NCBI GenBank assembly: GCA_027704905.1
Contig: CM051005.1
Span: 24,669,203-24,733,202, forward strand
DNA length: 64,000 nt
Direction of reading: 5' to 3'
Source: Muraenolepis orangiensis
Taxonomy: Eukaryota > Chordata > Actinopteri > Gadiformes > Muraenolepididae
Shown: positions 33,230 through 44,543 of the stretch, in pieces
Layout: each line of letters begins with the position of its first letter
How positions within the stretch are numbered: position 1 is the first letter of the stretch
The notes under the pieces: generated by a model
The model's input: only the letters and a program-made list of their open reading frames with translations
The model's database searches: none
Told to the model about the DNA's origin: nothing
Made by a program: the position numbers and the translations under genes

Positions 33230-34950
33230 TTTACTTTGAAAGGTGACCCAAGAGCTAAGTCCATGTTTGTTATGTCCTGAACTAGAGCACTACACTGGTC
33301 CCCCCCCAAGTTGACACCACAAGCACTTCCTGAAAAGCTTCTTTCTCCAAAAGAGGCACAGCAGATTGCTGTCAGCTTGATACGAGCAAAGGATAGAGAC
33401 TCACTCTTGTTCTTACTCAAAACCTGTTAACTGGACAGGCTATAATGCATGGGAAGATATAAATCTCAGACCACCATCAAGCCTAAAACTATTGTAGTGT
33501 TTAGGCCCCTTATCTATTCTCCACCTTTACACCCGGATACTGTGACAACTATTGTCTACCTTGAGAAGTCCCTGAAGAGCTTTGGCATGAAGTATGCACA
33601 CACCACACCTGCAGCTCTATCTGAAGCTCTACATCAGGGCGTGCCTCATCCAGTGAAGTGAATGAGGCACGTCCTTGGCGGGATTGAAAACTTAATGAAT
33701 GCTTCACCAACATTGTCAATGGCAAATCTTGAACAAATGCACTGCATATCAGATGCTTGTTGCTGTCATTCTCCAAGATCTTTTGAAATATGGACCACAG
33801 ACTGATGCTGCTATTGCAGAATATTTGGCCAAGCTCTGGGTGGATTGCCTGATTCCTCCCACCTTCATTTCAATGTGTTTCATTCGTGCAGAGAGAGAGG
33901 AAGACTTCCTCCAACAGCAGCACTGCCTCGAGCAGATGGTCCTGTACTTCTTTGCAGCTGGGCACCATAATCATGCATGGTACATTACCTGGTACATCAC
34001 CTAGGATTGTAATATATCTTCCACATACGGCCAAGCAGGACCATTTAGCTGGGGCACAGACCACCAACACTCTGATGATGGAGGAACTGCTGTACCTGCT
34101 GACCAGTTGCAGTTGCAGTGTGGATAAATTCCCAACTGATTTGTTCCCATCTTCCTCAGACAGTGGAAGAAATGTGCAGAAGTCAGGACATGCCAGATCA
34201 TCCAGAGGGAAATGAGAAACAGAGTAGATGGAAACATAAGGAGGATGGTGAGCGAAGACAAGAGCTAGATCAAAGGGATCGTGAGAAAATCATGAAGCTG
34301 CTCTCTATCATTGTCTGGCCTGTGGCTGGCACAACCACGGACATTGCCTCTAGCATCAATTCAGGCTTTGCCAATGCCTATACTGCAGCTGGAGCTGATG
34401 AGACCCTTGTCATCTTTGACTGTTACAATGATGAACCCAGTGCCAAAGATCCTGAGAGGATAAGACAAGCAGGAGTTGGTGACACTGAGTACAAGCTGAC
34501 AATCAACACACCCCTTCCTGGTTGAGAAGCCATGATGAAGAGCACATCAAGTCGATGAATAACGCTCACCATCAGATCTACAGACGGAGGAAAAAGCCAT
34601 CTGAACTTAAAAAGCTTCCTCCAACTGATGTCAACGTGATGCTGCATATTCTGCGTGCTCATCTCCAGGTCATGTTGTGGAAAGCTGCAGATATGATGAA
34701 GCCACCTGCAGAGTCCAGAGATATCACTACATTTGGGTGGGAGGTGGCTAAAGGAGGGGCTGTCATGCCCACTGTTTCCACCAAGGCAGTGGCTCCAGTT
34801 ACTTTGCTTGACGTCACCAGCTGCAGCTGCAGCGCATTGAAGGCCTGCAGCCAAAAAAACTGCAGCTACCATGCTGCAAGTCTCAATTGCACTGACTATT
34901 GCAAGTGTGAAGGAGGTCCGCTGCTGCAACCCATTCACAATACATGAAGA
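33230..34950 (+). pseudogene. Decayed gene of a mobile-element-associated family with Cys-rich C-terminus
   Basis: Plus-strand blocks in several frames appear in a consistent order: PKTIVVFRPLIYSPPLHPDTVT; KYGPQTDAAIAEYLAKLW...CFIRAEREEDF...YFFAAGHHNHAWYITWYI; IIVWPVAGTTTDIASSI...DETLVIFDCYNDEPSAKDPERIR; LKKLPPTDVNVMLHILRAHLQVMLWKAADM; and a C-terminal region with CSCSALKACSQKNCSYHAASLNCTDYC. I recall this order from large multicopy uncharacterised proteins of fish and aquatic invertebrates with a CXC/tesmin-like tail, but cannot name the family. At least four frame changes are needed, so this copy is dead. No terminal repeats were seen. Confidence 0.6.
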
Positions 34951-34967
34951 CAAAGAAGATAATGAGG

Positions 34968-35380
34968 CAGTGACGTGCGGTGAGGTTCGTGGCTGGGGAG
35001 GCACTGACTCTTACTTAGTCCTATTTACAAATATATGAATTCAACAGAGTAGCATACATTCACCGTTCAACTGGCTGCTTGCACATTGACTACTGGTTAT
35101 GTTTCATATGTATCGCATTTTGTATCAGCATATATATATCATGTATATCATATCATATATATCATATACAATATCAACATTCTTCACACACACATACAGG
35201 TACAGATTTGGTCAAAGAAGAACGTTACATTCATAGCGGCTCAGAGTGAGCGCTCTGCACCCTCCGTGTGTTCTTAATTTGCCGTCACAATTCATACTCA
35301 TTCAATACAAATTAAAGTATCTACAGTCCGCAACAAAAAGACAAATGTAGTTAAAACATTACAGTAGTAGAATATATTAA
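34968..35380 (+). repeat. hAT-like dispersed repeat (CAGTGACGTGCGGTGAGG), copy 1
   Basis: It begins CAGTGACGTGCGGTGAGGTT and shares about 350 bp with 62454-62775, including AACTGGCTGCTTGCACATTG and ACAGTCCGCAACAAAAAGAC. The CAGTG start suggests a hAT terminus; the opposite end and target duplication were not found. Confidence 0.65.
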
Positions 35381-36150
35381 TTAGTAGTTAAAAAATAACT
35401 GTTAATTTAGAAAAATTAAGGAAGACCGGCATCGGTCTTCCATTATTTATCACTTCCAGTGTGTGAGGTTATGGTTGTGGTTCTAAGTTTACTTTAAGTG
35501 AACGTATTGCTGTATCCTGTATTTTGTCATTTGTTAGCTTAATATCCTAATTGTCTTAATATGTAAATGGTTGTAACAATTTACATGTTTTTACCTTTCA
35601 AATCAGCTATCAATGAGACGAGAATTGGTTTCTTATATTGTATATGCACTATGCAGTACATTACCTTTATGAACTTACTCTGGGAAGTTTGTGATCATTT
35701 TTGATTTTCTTCTTTATTTGATCTGATAATGAGCAAATTATACTAATTACGCAAATTGCCCAACCTGCAACTCTTAGCAACCAATTGAATTTCATCCACT
35801 ATGTCTATAGATAGTCAATCATAAAAGTTCATAGGAAAAATAATTTCTGGGTCAAAGAAATTTCCAGTAAACGAACAGCCTTTTCCCCGCAGCACATTCT
35901 ACCAACAACCCCTTGTGGATTTCCATTTTCACATGCACGTAAGTAGCTTTACACATAGTATTATTAGTTCAGTAGTTTGCATACACATGCAAACCTCTAA
36001 CATCTCATATCAAGATGATCTCGTGCACCATACACGGTCCCCATTCTGTTTCTACCCGAGACAATAAAGACACCTATGGGTTTAACCTCCCTTTTGCCTC
36101 CGACTCGGCTTGTATTACACAGGGGTTCCGCCAGCTACCATCACTGTGTG
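35381..36150. other. No recognisable feature
   Basis: AT-rich sequence without coding signature, clear repeat or RNA gene. Confidence 0.5.
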
Positions 36151-36154
36151 GCAT

Positions 36155-36360
36155 AACACAAACCTTACAGGTTTGAGATGAAGCGTTACTTAATACTGAT
36201 GAGATTATGAGCAGAAACATTGCCGCAGTCAAAGTGCACCCATATACATTTACTTCTTCTCCCAATCACATGACACATGACATGACACTATTAGCCCTTT
36301 CTCCCTCAAAGTCTCTGCCTAGCTATTTTGTTTTGATTTGTCTTGTACGTCTGTTGTACA
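36155..36360 (+). repeat. Direct duplicate block, copy 1
   Basis: CCTTACAGGTTTGAGATGAA through TTGATTTGTCTTGTACG is repeated at 38005-38220 in the same orientation. The second copy has an extra 40 bp or so after GAGATTATGAGCAGAA. Confidence 0.75.
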
Positions 36361-37189
36361 TGATATGCACACCAAAGGGGTCATCTTTTCTATTGTCCAA
36401 TCTAGGGCTAAGCGATATGGCCAAAAGTGTCAAGATATACATTTATTAATGCTCCATTTAATGTTTTAAAAGTATTCTGCTTAGGACTGAACCCTAAAGA
36501 AACCAGAAGGTTAGTTGTGGTGTGTATATACAATTATTATAAGAACCAAAATGTTGAGAAATATACATTCAACAGAGCCAACATGGCTTTACATGAATAA
36601 AATGCCTCAACAAGGCAATACCAGACAACCTATACAAGATTTTTTTTTATTGGCCAATTGCAACAGGTACATAGGAATGCTTACTCCCCATTCCCTCCCG
36701 CAGTATACATCTCCAAAACATTACCATACAATATATGTACAGTACAAATAAACAAAAAATGAACAGCAAAGTGACTGATAAATGATATGTTGTGTTGAAT
36801 GTACATGATTTTTTACAAAAATCTTTAAAAGCATTTAAAGTGCCAGTAGTGCAGCAGCATCATGAATACAGTGCAATAACTATGATGAGTCCAGAAAGTC
36901 CAGCAAAGTATGTAAGTGTAATGTTAAGGACAATGTTATGAAAGTGAAACAGGCAGCACTCCTAGCAGTTCAGTAGGTCACTGCCTGTGGATAAAAAACA
37001 TCCTTAAACCTGGTAGTACTTGTACGGATGCTGCGCAACCGGAGAAAAGATAGTGCCCAAGGTGGTTGCAGTCCTTTATGATGGACATGGCCTTCTTCCG
37101 GCATTAATAATATTGACTATTATTGACCTACAAAAATTGAATCATAATTAACTTTAAATGTTTTTCTGAAGACTAGTAAGTAAATGGAC
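36361..37189. other. LINE-tail-like sequence and unassigned DNA
   Basis: Bases 36640-36740 match 15290-15440 inverted (GCTTACTCCCCATTCCCTCC, CAGTATACATCTCCAAAAC). A further segment near 37010-37100 (CAACCGGAGAAAAGATAGTG; GATGGACATGGCCTTCTTCC) may be the adjacent LINE ORF end on the minus strand. The rest is unassigned. Confidence 0.45.
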
Positions 37190-37427
37190 ATTTATGTAGC
37201 GCTTTTCTAACCAATGGTTACTCATAACAAGTCATGCCTCACATTCACCCATTCATACACACATTCAACCACCGATGGCGGAGTCAGCCATGCAAGGAGA
37301 CAGCCAGCAGTTAGGGTGTCTTGCTCAAGGACACCTCGATAGCTTTTTGCTAGGAGGAGGAGGGGATCGAACCAACAACCTTCCAGTTGTGAGGCGACCG
37401 CTCTACCTCCTGAGCTATACTGCCGCC
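37190..37427 (-). mobile_element. tRNA-derived SINE, copy 2
   Basis: Minus-strand tRNA-like head with TAGCTCAGGAGGTAGAGCGG and GGTTCGATCCC boxes; the body is shared with copies at 26664 and 41224. This copy retains the full CGGTCGCCTC head segment. Confidence 0.9.
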
Positions 37428-37509
37428 GATATATAAGTTGTATGTGCGTGTGCACAGTTGCATTTCTGCTATCCATGCATTTTCCTGAAGTTGTTTGTCA
37501 ACTGTTTTT

Positions 37510-37513
37510 AACA

Positions 37514-37556
<43 letters not shown>
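37510..37556 (+). repeat. (TA)n microsatellite
   Basis: Alternating TA with one CA interruption. Confidence 0.95.
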
Positions 37557-37558
<2 letters not shown>

Positions 37559-37630
37559 ATTCTGAATGTATTTCAGACAACACAGCCTCTAACCATCTCC
37601 TCTTCGATGCATCAGCACGTTCCTTTACAA

Positions 37631-37700
37631 GGAGCCAGAGGTGGCAAAAGTACACACATTCTGTACTTAAGAAGAAGTACTAATACTTGTGTGAGCAAAT
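37631..37700. mobile_element. Fragment of a common fish MITE (AGAGGTGGCAAAAGTACA)
   Basis: The CCAGAGGTGGCAAAAGTACA start with GTACTTAAGAAGAAGTACT resembles the end of a widespread fish DNA-element family, recalled from general knowledge. Only one end is visible. Confidence 0.45.
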
Positions 37701-38004
37701 ACTTATAGAATAGGAACTTTATTTCAACTTATATTAATGGCATTCTGAATGTATTCAGAATGGAAAGTAGAAAACAAGACATTTGCCGTAGCCTACATTG
37801 TAGATGGGTGACTTAGGCCTCAACAAAAAACACACAACATGATTATAGTAAAAGTAGCGTGAATTACAAACTCAACAAGGTCAGTTATGCCATAACATTT
37901 ATTGCAAATAGACATTAAATGGACTGGAATCATTAATGTATACTCAACTTAACCCCCAGTTTACCAGTTCTACAGTCCAACTAACACTGTCCAGAGGGAC
38001 CAAG

Positions 38005-38220
38005 CCTTACAGGTTTAAGATGAAGGGTTACTTAATGCTGATGAGATTATGAGCAGAATGTACATTTTCATATAAAAATGTATCATTAAACTAGAATTGC
38101 CGCTGTCAAAGTGCAACAGTATACATTACTTCTTCTCCCAGTCATGGACATGACGCCTTTAGCCCTTTCTCCCTTAACGTCTCTGCCTAGCTATTCCGCT
38201 TGATTTGTCTTTTACAGCTA
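38005..38220 (+). repeat. Direct duplicate block, copy 2
   Basis: Matches 36155-36360 (for example CTTTAGCCCTTTCTCCCTTA; GTCTCTGCCTAGCTATT). Unmatched flanks suggest either a dispersed element or an old local duplication. Confidence 0.75.
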
Positions 38221-38269
38221 CTGCAATGTACTGCATGGTATTCATGATGCTGCTGCACTACTGGCACTT

Positions 38270-38660
38270 TCAAATGTTTTAAAAATGTTTATTCACAATT
38301 CAACCCATGTACATATCATCCATCAGTGACTTCATTGTACTTTGTTATTATTTTAATTGTGAACATTTGTTTTTTTTAAGTATTGTGTTTTAGAAAAGGC
38401 ATACTGCTGAAGGGAATAAGAGTAAGATTCAAGATTCATTTATCCCGAGGGAAATTAAGGTGCAACAGTTGAAACAGGGGGAATAAATGCACACAAAATA
38501 TACTAATACCTAAAAACTAAATAACAACAAACTAAACTAAACTAAACTAGTATAAACAAAATATAACTAAATGAACTCTAAATGAAATCTAAATGTATTG
38601 ATAGAGGGAGTAAGCATTCCATTGTACTTGTTGCATATGGCAAATAAAAATCTTGAATCT
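38270..38660. repeat. LINE 3'-tail-like fragments
   Basis: GAATAAGAGTAAGATTCAAGATTCATTTATCCCGAGGGAAATTAAGG and AATAAAAATCTTGAATCTT are typical ends of fish LINEs with short tail repeats; (ACTAA)n lies near 38535. Confidence 0.5.
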
Positions 38661-39049
38661 TCCTCCAGGAAAGGTGGTGGTGACGGTAGAACGAAGTCAG
38701 CCAACTTTTTATTCCCAAAAACCAACTAGCCCTGCTTGTCAACAACACTAGTAAACGCTCACCTACCGGCCCAAAGGATGGTGTCTTCTGGCTAACTTGT
38801 CAACACTAGTAAACACCTACATACACCGACTATTCATTATAGGCATACATGTGCACAATAAACAGCGATTGGCAGTAGCCAGTATTCTTCTTTTCATCCT
38901 AGCTATCCATGTGTAACCAATATATTCGAATAATAGTTTAGAATTTACCAATCATTTATTTTTGTTCGTATTTTTCTTGTATTTACTTGTGTCTGTGTAT
39001 ATTTATTTCGGTAGTTATACTTTTATTGTGACTTTTGACATAATTAACA

Positions 39050-39103
39050 TCCTGCCGGTTCGCGCTCCTTCCCTCAGTCGACAGTCGGCTGTTCAGATGA
39101 GGT
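39050..39103 (+). other. Possible 5' noncoding exon
   Basis: GC-rich sequence ending GTTCAGATGAG/GTAAGG has a good donor. It is followed by GCTAAGCTAATAGGCTAACG and GCCATTTTCTC words often seen near fish promoters. No start codon context supports coding. It may begin the gene whose exons lie at 40591 and 43078. Confidence 0.25.
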
Positions 39104-39669
39104 AAGGATTCATGTGCGCTCCTGTCAAGTGTGTCAAATAAGTAAGAACGTTTAAGAGAGGCTCGAATTGTATTTTCTTGAGGTCACACATTTTGTTCAT
39201 TGTGGTCAGAATGTGTATGGAAATGTTTATGGTGTGTTAATGTGTTATTTGTCGTGTAGACGATACTGCTAGTTTCCGAACTTAAGCTAAGCTAATAGGC
39301 TAACGACGAGATCGGTTCTCACGCGGTCCGCCATTTTCTCAACTTTTCCTTCAAAGGAGTGAACGGTGAAACCTGGTCGCTGTCGCTGTTGATTGATATT
39401 AATGTGTTTTACAGCGGTATGTGAGTTATCTGGGGTTTGGAATCGTAATACGGTGTATATTTCTGTATATTATGTGTGTCGTTTTACATTCAGAAATGGC
39501 CGCTAGTGCGTGATACTGGTATTCCTAAAGGGCTCAATATGTTTTTATTGATTTGAATGGAGGTAAATTGGCACACGTGTCATACGCTCAATGCCGACAA
39601 CCGAGGAGTGAATGTTGAAACCTGGTCGTTTTTGCTGTACATTAATATTATTGTGTTTTACACAGATTT

Positions 39670-39900
39670 GCAAAGAATAAACTTAGGCAAGCAAGGCAGC
39701 AGTTGTCCTCGTCATCATGGATGGGCACAACGCGGAGACCGCAGCAAACCAGGAGGAGTTCAGGCCAGACCGGCTACACATGCATACCCCAAGATGGTCA
39801 ATGAAATCCACTGCCTAGTCCTAAGCAGAATGATGGTGGATCCATTTGTTCTGTAGAGTCACCAACCCAGGGACACCACATGGAGCTCGAAGAATTGATG
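39670..39900 (+). other. Possible exon or processed fragment
   Basis: A short frame MDGHNAETAANQEEFRPDRL starts in a favourable context, but stops after about 33 codons. A donor-like TGATGG/GTGAGT closes the segment at 39900. The frame phase does not join cleanly to the exon at 40591 without crossing a stop. May be 5'UTR, or a degraded repeat. Confidence 0.2.
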
Positions 39901-40133
39901 GGTGAGTCCTACAATACTATACTTTAAACGGCACTATATAGTATATCATATGTACTGTTATAGTGTTGTTTGCCAACTTATTGTACTTTTCCCTTACTGT
40001 ACTTTTACCTGAACTTATTGTACTTCTACCTGAGCACTGGTTCAGTTATTGGAGACTTGTTAAAAATGAAATGCACTTTTGACTTCTGGTGACGAGTTGT
40101 TCTCTTACCTTCCTTTGTTGAAACACACTATTG

Positions 40134-40175
40134 TAAGTCGCTTTGGATAAAAGCATATGCTAAATGACTAATGTT
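40134..40175. repeat. SINE/LINE tail motif (TTGTAAGTCGCTTTGGATAA)
   Basis: TTGTAAGTCGCTTTGGATAA followed by AAGCATATGCTAAATGAC is a very common tail in fish SINE/LINE families; a diverged copy is at 40433-40462. Confidence 0.6.
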
Positions 40176-40462
40176 GTTGTTTTTGTCATATATAATACTT
40201 CTTTCGTGTGACCAAAAGCAGATGGACGTGTCGTGCAACAGACAGATGGCCGTGGTGCACATAACTATGTGAAAGCTGTGATTTATATTCATATCCATCT
40301 CTTAAAGAGATGCCAAATACAACAGAACCGGAAATTGTTTTTGTTTAGTTTCTTTAGTTTGTAGTAAAGCCCTTTTTTGCAACAATATTGATTAAATTAT
40401 TGGCTTGTTGGCTTTCCTCAGTTGTTTGTCATTTGGGATAAAAGCATCTACCAAATGTAATG

Positions 40463-40523
40463 ACCAGGGTGTAACACCAGGGTGTAACACCAGGGTGTAA
40501 CACCAGGGTGTAACACCAGATGG
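40463..40523 (+). repeat. 15-bp minisatellite (CACCAGGGTGTAACA), four copies
   Basis: Four tandem copies just upstream of the exon candidate at 40591. Confidence 0.9.
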
Positions 40524-40590
40524 CGCTGTCACTGCATTCTTTGGACATTTTAATCACTGACGTTAATAATGAAACATCCTCCCCTTCCAG

Positions 40591-40670
40591 TTTGTGGTTC
40601 AGTGCCGTTCCCCAGACGGTCCTGGTCATCCTGGAGCGATGTGGGATGTGCAGACGTACGTTTACCCCAG
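40591..40670 (+). CDS. Exon A of an unrecognised split gene
   Basis: An 80-bp exon lies between a strong acceptor (TCCTCCCCTTCCAG) and a donor (CCCCAG/GTCAGT). In the frame consistent with the next exon it reads LWFSAVPQTVLVILERCGMCRRTFTP, leaving one base for the following codon. Exit phase 1 joins exactly to the exon at 43078. Evidence for a real gene is paired splice sites, matched phase and protein-like composition. I do not recognise the protein. An upstream exon ending in phase 2 is required and was not found with confidence. Confidence 0.45.
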
Positions 40671-40690
40671 GTCAGTACCCTGTTGAGTAG

Positions 40691-40940
40691 GGGATGCTCT
40701 GATCGATGGGCCGCCTTTCATTATCGGCCAATATTAACTCTAAACTGATTGATCTGAGCTCTTAAAAAAGGCCGATCAGATGATGCAAAATACATGAGAC
40801 TTTTCTCGGTTTGTGTGTAAAGCAGAAATGCCGGCACCACTGCCAAAAGCTACTAGTAAGATCGATCACATTGAGCTCCAAGATCATTTATTTTATTGTG
40901 TGATTGCTCAAAATATGTGTGCGTTATCTTGTAGTGCCGC
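40691..40940 (+). mobile_element. hAT element fragment (GGGGATGCTCTGATCG end)
   Basis: Same family as 46726-47228 and, inverted, 41951-42945. It begins with the terminal GGGATGCTCTGATCGATGG, includes GTGTAAAGCAGAAATGCCGG, and on the minus strand keeps a BED-finger remnant (KVKRHYKITHT...FEQS). Truncated at about 40940. Confidence 0.75.
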
Positions 40941-41039
40941 TTCACTTTGCCGCTTTTAATAATCAAGACAAATGAGACCTATTGGGTTTGAACTGCCTGT
41001 GAGAAGAATGAACATGTAGGAGTTCTGTTTTTCGCTGTC

Positions 41040-41590
41040 AACCTACCTAGTGCTTAAACTTCATCTCTAAATTAATACCTAAATAATAACCATCTCTAAT
41101 CTAATACTGAAAAGTAAACCTCTCTAACCTAAAAGTAAACCTCTCTAACCTAAACATAATGATCTCTAACCTTAACATCTCTAAGCTAATTCCTAAAAGT
41201 AAACCTCTCTAACCTAAACATAATAATGAATGCTTTTATATAGCGCTTTTATCCAAAGTGCTTTACAAGTCATGCCTCACATTCACCCATTCATACACCG
41301 ACTGCAGAGTCAGCCAGCACGTCAGGAGCAGTTAGGGTTAGGGTGTCTTGCTCAAGGACACCGTCAGTTTTTGCTAGGAGGAGCCGGGGGATCGAACCAG
41401 CGACCTTTCGGTTGTGAGGCGACCGCTCTACCTCCTGAGCTTTACTGCCGCCTTAATAATCTCTAACCTAAACTTAAATATCTAACCTTATGCCTAAACA
41501 TAATAATCTTTAACGTAATGCCTAAACATAATAATCTCTAACCTAATACCTAAACTTCATCATCATCTCTTACCTTATACCTGAAGTTAA
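41040..41590 (+). repeat. Degenerate CTCTAACCTAAACATAATAAT minisatellite split by a SINE
   Basis: Irregular copies of ATCTCTAACCTAAACATAAT with variants lie on both sides of the SINE at 41224-41452 and are interrupted only by it. Confidence 0.8.
41224..41452 (-). mobile_element. tRNA-derived SINE, copy 3
   Basis: Minus-strand head with AAGCTCAGGAGGTAGAGCGG and GGTTCGATCCCCC; ends AAAGCGCTATATAAAAGCAT. Inserted in the CTCTAACC minisatellite; flanking TAATA sequences are too repetitive to define a duplication. Confidence 0.9.
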
Positions 41591-41950
41591 CTGTAGCAGA
41601 CGACGCTGCCACCAGCCATTACCATGGCTACTTGAGGGCTCCTCCTGAAGACAAGGACACAGGGTGATGAGGAATCAGTTTTTTTGCAAGAGTTTGAATA
41701 ATTGTGAACAAAGCCGATGGTACATGCTCTTCTTCGAGTGTGTGTGGTGGAGGCTGTTTTAACCTGTGAGCCTTGATTAACATCGACCCACAGGTGTGAA
41801 GCTTCATCAGCCAATCAGTCCATCTCAGGCTAGGTGAGGCTGCTTAAACCTTCCAGCAACCACACACACACACTCCACATACCCCCAATGCAAATTGAGG
41901 CTGGGGAAAATCCCCACCTTTCAGTAAGTCACCATGTGTGTTATCTCGAG

Positions 41951-42945
41951 GGATGCTTCGATCAGGCTTTTTGGGGCCCATCACCGGAGTCAGAATCTGC
42001 TGATTGCTAATCACATGGTGGTTGGGGGCTATGGGGATCTTCCATTTAAAGATCTTCCATCCGAATTATATATTTAATAACTATTCAGAGAAATAAAGTA
42101 ACTATTCTGAAATGTATTGCAGAAATATAATTAAAACCTGAGAAAGAATCATGAATTGAGAAGTTTATTTACTGGAAGGCAACATATGCAACATTTTGAA
42201 GAAACTAAAACCAATATAATAGCCTATGCTTGGCTAAAGAGCCGCTTTAGCCTTCCTATGGAATAAAAGCAAAATATGATCGACACTAAACTCATGTGAC
42301 GCTGACGCTATTCAACCAATATAATCGAATCAATATAATGTCCTTGAGGAAGACCCTAACCCTAACTGCTCCCCGGGCGCTGTATGAATAGCTGCCCACT
42401 GCTCCTAATACTAGGATGGGTTAAATGCAGAGAACACGTTTCACTGTATGTCTTCATGTATGTGACCAATAAAGAGGATTCAATCCTCACCATTTGTTTG
42501 TTGTTGTTTGTAATCACTGCAGTCAGTAAACGAGCAGATTACAAACATGCACACGCGGAGAGACTGAGAGAAATTTCACATGGTGTGCTCTAAAAACAAA
42601 AAAGTAGACCGCGAAAACTCCTACATGTTGGTTCTTCCCACGGGCAGTTCAAACCCAGTATGTCAGTACCCAGTATTTGTTCCGTGGTGATTATTAAAAG
42701 CTGCAATGTGAAGCGCCACTACGAGATAACGCACACATCCTTTGAGCAATCATACCCACGTCTAAAGACCATAGTAGTATTCAATTGTCATTATTGCGTT
42801 CCATCCCGAGGGGTTTCTGCTTCTGGCCGCGCACCGAGAAAAGTCTCATGTATTTTGCATCTGTCATCTGATTGTCTCTTCTGATCGGCCGTTTTTGAGA
42901 GCTCTGATCGATTGGTTAAGAGTGAATATTGGCCGATTAACTGAA
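41951..42945 (-). mobile_element. hAT element with BED-finger remnant (inverted copy)
   Basis: Starts AGGGATGCTTCGATCAGGC and ends ...GATTGGTTAAGAGTGAATATTGG, matching the two ends of the 503-bp element at 46726 in inverted order. Internally a plus-strand frame near 42690 reads SCNVKRHYEITHTSFEQSYP, the second half of a BED zinc finger as in ZBED-type hAT transposases. A LINE-like tail (42330-42480) interrupts it. This longer copy looks like an intermediate between an autonomous hAT and the short MITE. Confidence 0.75.
42376..42485 (+). repeat. Retroelement tail with CCAATAAAGAGGATTCAATC end
   Basis: Inverted counterpart of 26906-27005 (CACTGCTCCTAATACTAGGATGGGTT). Nested in the hAT element. 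Confidence 0.65.
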
Positions 42946-43077
42946 TTAAAATGCATTTTAATATCTAGGCTTATTGCATATTTTGTGAATATCTGCAGAA
43001 TTGCTTCTAGAAAATCCTTCCTTTTTTTTTTTAAACCACATTAATTAATACCTGTCCTGTTCTCAATCTTCAACCAG

Positions 43078-43190
43078 ATGGTGGTAACGTGGCGGCTATT
43101 TTGGAGCTGGATGAGCACCTGCAGCGAGACTTCCTCACATTAGAAGTGCCGGGCCATCCCATCGAAGACGCCGGGGGCCAACTATTTACT
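43078..43190 (+). CDS. Exon B of the unrecognised split gene
   Basis: A 113-bp exon lies between a pyrimidine-rich acceptor (TCAATCTTCAACCAG) and a donor (TTTACT/GTGAGC). Joined to exon A it reads ...DGGNVAAILELDEHLQRDFLTLEVPGHPIEDAGGQLFT. Phase 1 entry and phase 0 exit are clean. The peptide is soluble-looking, with no transmembrane segment or transposase motif. No third exon is identified to the right: 43200-43800 contains no candidate before the hAT transposon begins at 43840. The gene either ends unseen or continues past the transposon. Confidence 0.45.
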
Positions 43191-43831
43191 GTGAGCTCCT
43201 CGCCACTGGGGACAAGAGTCGGGGTGAGAGGCACCCAATATACTCCCCTATACACTCCTCCATTAGGACAGACACTCGCCGACTTTCTGGTACCATTGTC
43301 ACCCGCCCCGCTCTGCCACACAACCTGCCCACCTACAACCTGATCACTCTGGTCTTTCACTGATGAGTACAGTTAAGGCAGCATTCATGTGTAGGATGCA
43401 GAGTGGGGGACATCTCATCCATTCTGCCAGCAGCTCTGTGGGGTTCCCTGGAAACAAGGCTCCGGTGCCAGCATCCAAACCTGGGACCATTACTTTTATA
43501 ATGGTGTCCTTCTAAAGAAGGCCTTGATGCCACATTTCCGCTTCTTCTTGGGTTTAGCTACAACCTCTGTAAATTAAACACTTGAGTTAACAATGCATGA
43601 TTTCAAAGTTGAAACTCGCAAACAAAGAGATTGAGATGTATTTAATAACCTGGCTGGATGTCTGATGACCAGGCCTGCTGACTGCGGCCTGGTAGATGAT
43701 AGATAGATGGAGTGCTGCAAAGTTAAAGTTACATAACTGCACTTCACTGGATACCACAGGCGGTTATCCAGTGCTACACCCATGTTAATTCAAATTGTAA
43801 CACTTGATATAGGTATGTTTCAGTCAGTACA
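43191..43831. other. Unassigned sequence downstream of exon B
   Basis: The open frame continues 50 codons past the donor, which is probably intronic. A pair of short CA/T-rich stretches is seen and nothing else I can name. Confidence 0.4.
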
Positions 43832-44543
43832 CTGTACACCAGGGATGCCAGGGTGAAATTAGACAGGGGGCCAGATTTTTTTCAAGTGAGACCTCAGGGG
43901 GCCGAATTACACTTTCGGACTGAGAAGACCAAACACTGACTCAACACATGGATAGGTAGGCTATTTGAAATGATTCATGAAGGCCTATACATCAATAAGA
44001 AATTGCATTGGCACCAAAATATCCTCACAATTACATAGCCTAAAGCAGGAGACAGTTACTCTAAAAACGTAAAATTGTCCTATCCATGCAAGTAGCATAC
44101 ATTTATAGAAATGCAACAAAATAGACTAGGTGCCAACAAAACACATTTCCTATAAATAACACAATGGTAAACTGTTAATTACTTGTATTGTATTTATTGA
44201 AGGCTTGCACATGAAAACACCAATGCATAATTAGGCCAATTGAAAGAAGGCCAGGCCAAGTAGGCCTATACCAGTCACAGAAAGTAAGCGCCAGAATAAA
44301 ATAGTCCAACAATAGGTCATGTGATTGAATAACCAGTAGGAATTAGTAAAACAAAAAGGTTCTTGAAAAAATATGCCAAATATGAGCCAACTAAAAACAT
44401 AGACAACAGATGAGGCACATTAACTTTGCCAGTCAACCCCAGCCCATATTTCCACACACCCATATGTCTATATATGGCACTAGCCTGGCTATCAGTCAAC
44501 CCCAACCACTTTTATTCCCTCCCACCCATATCACACACTTCAG

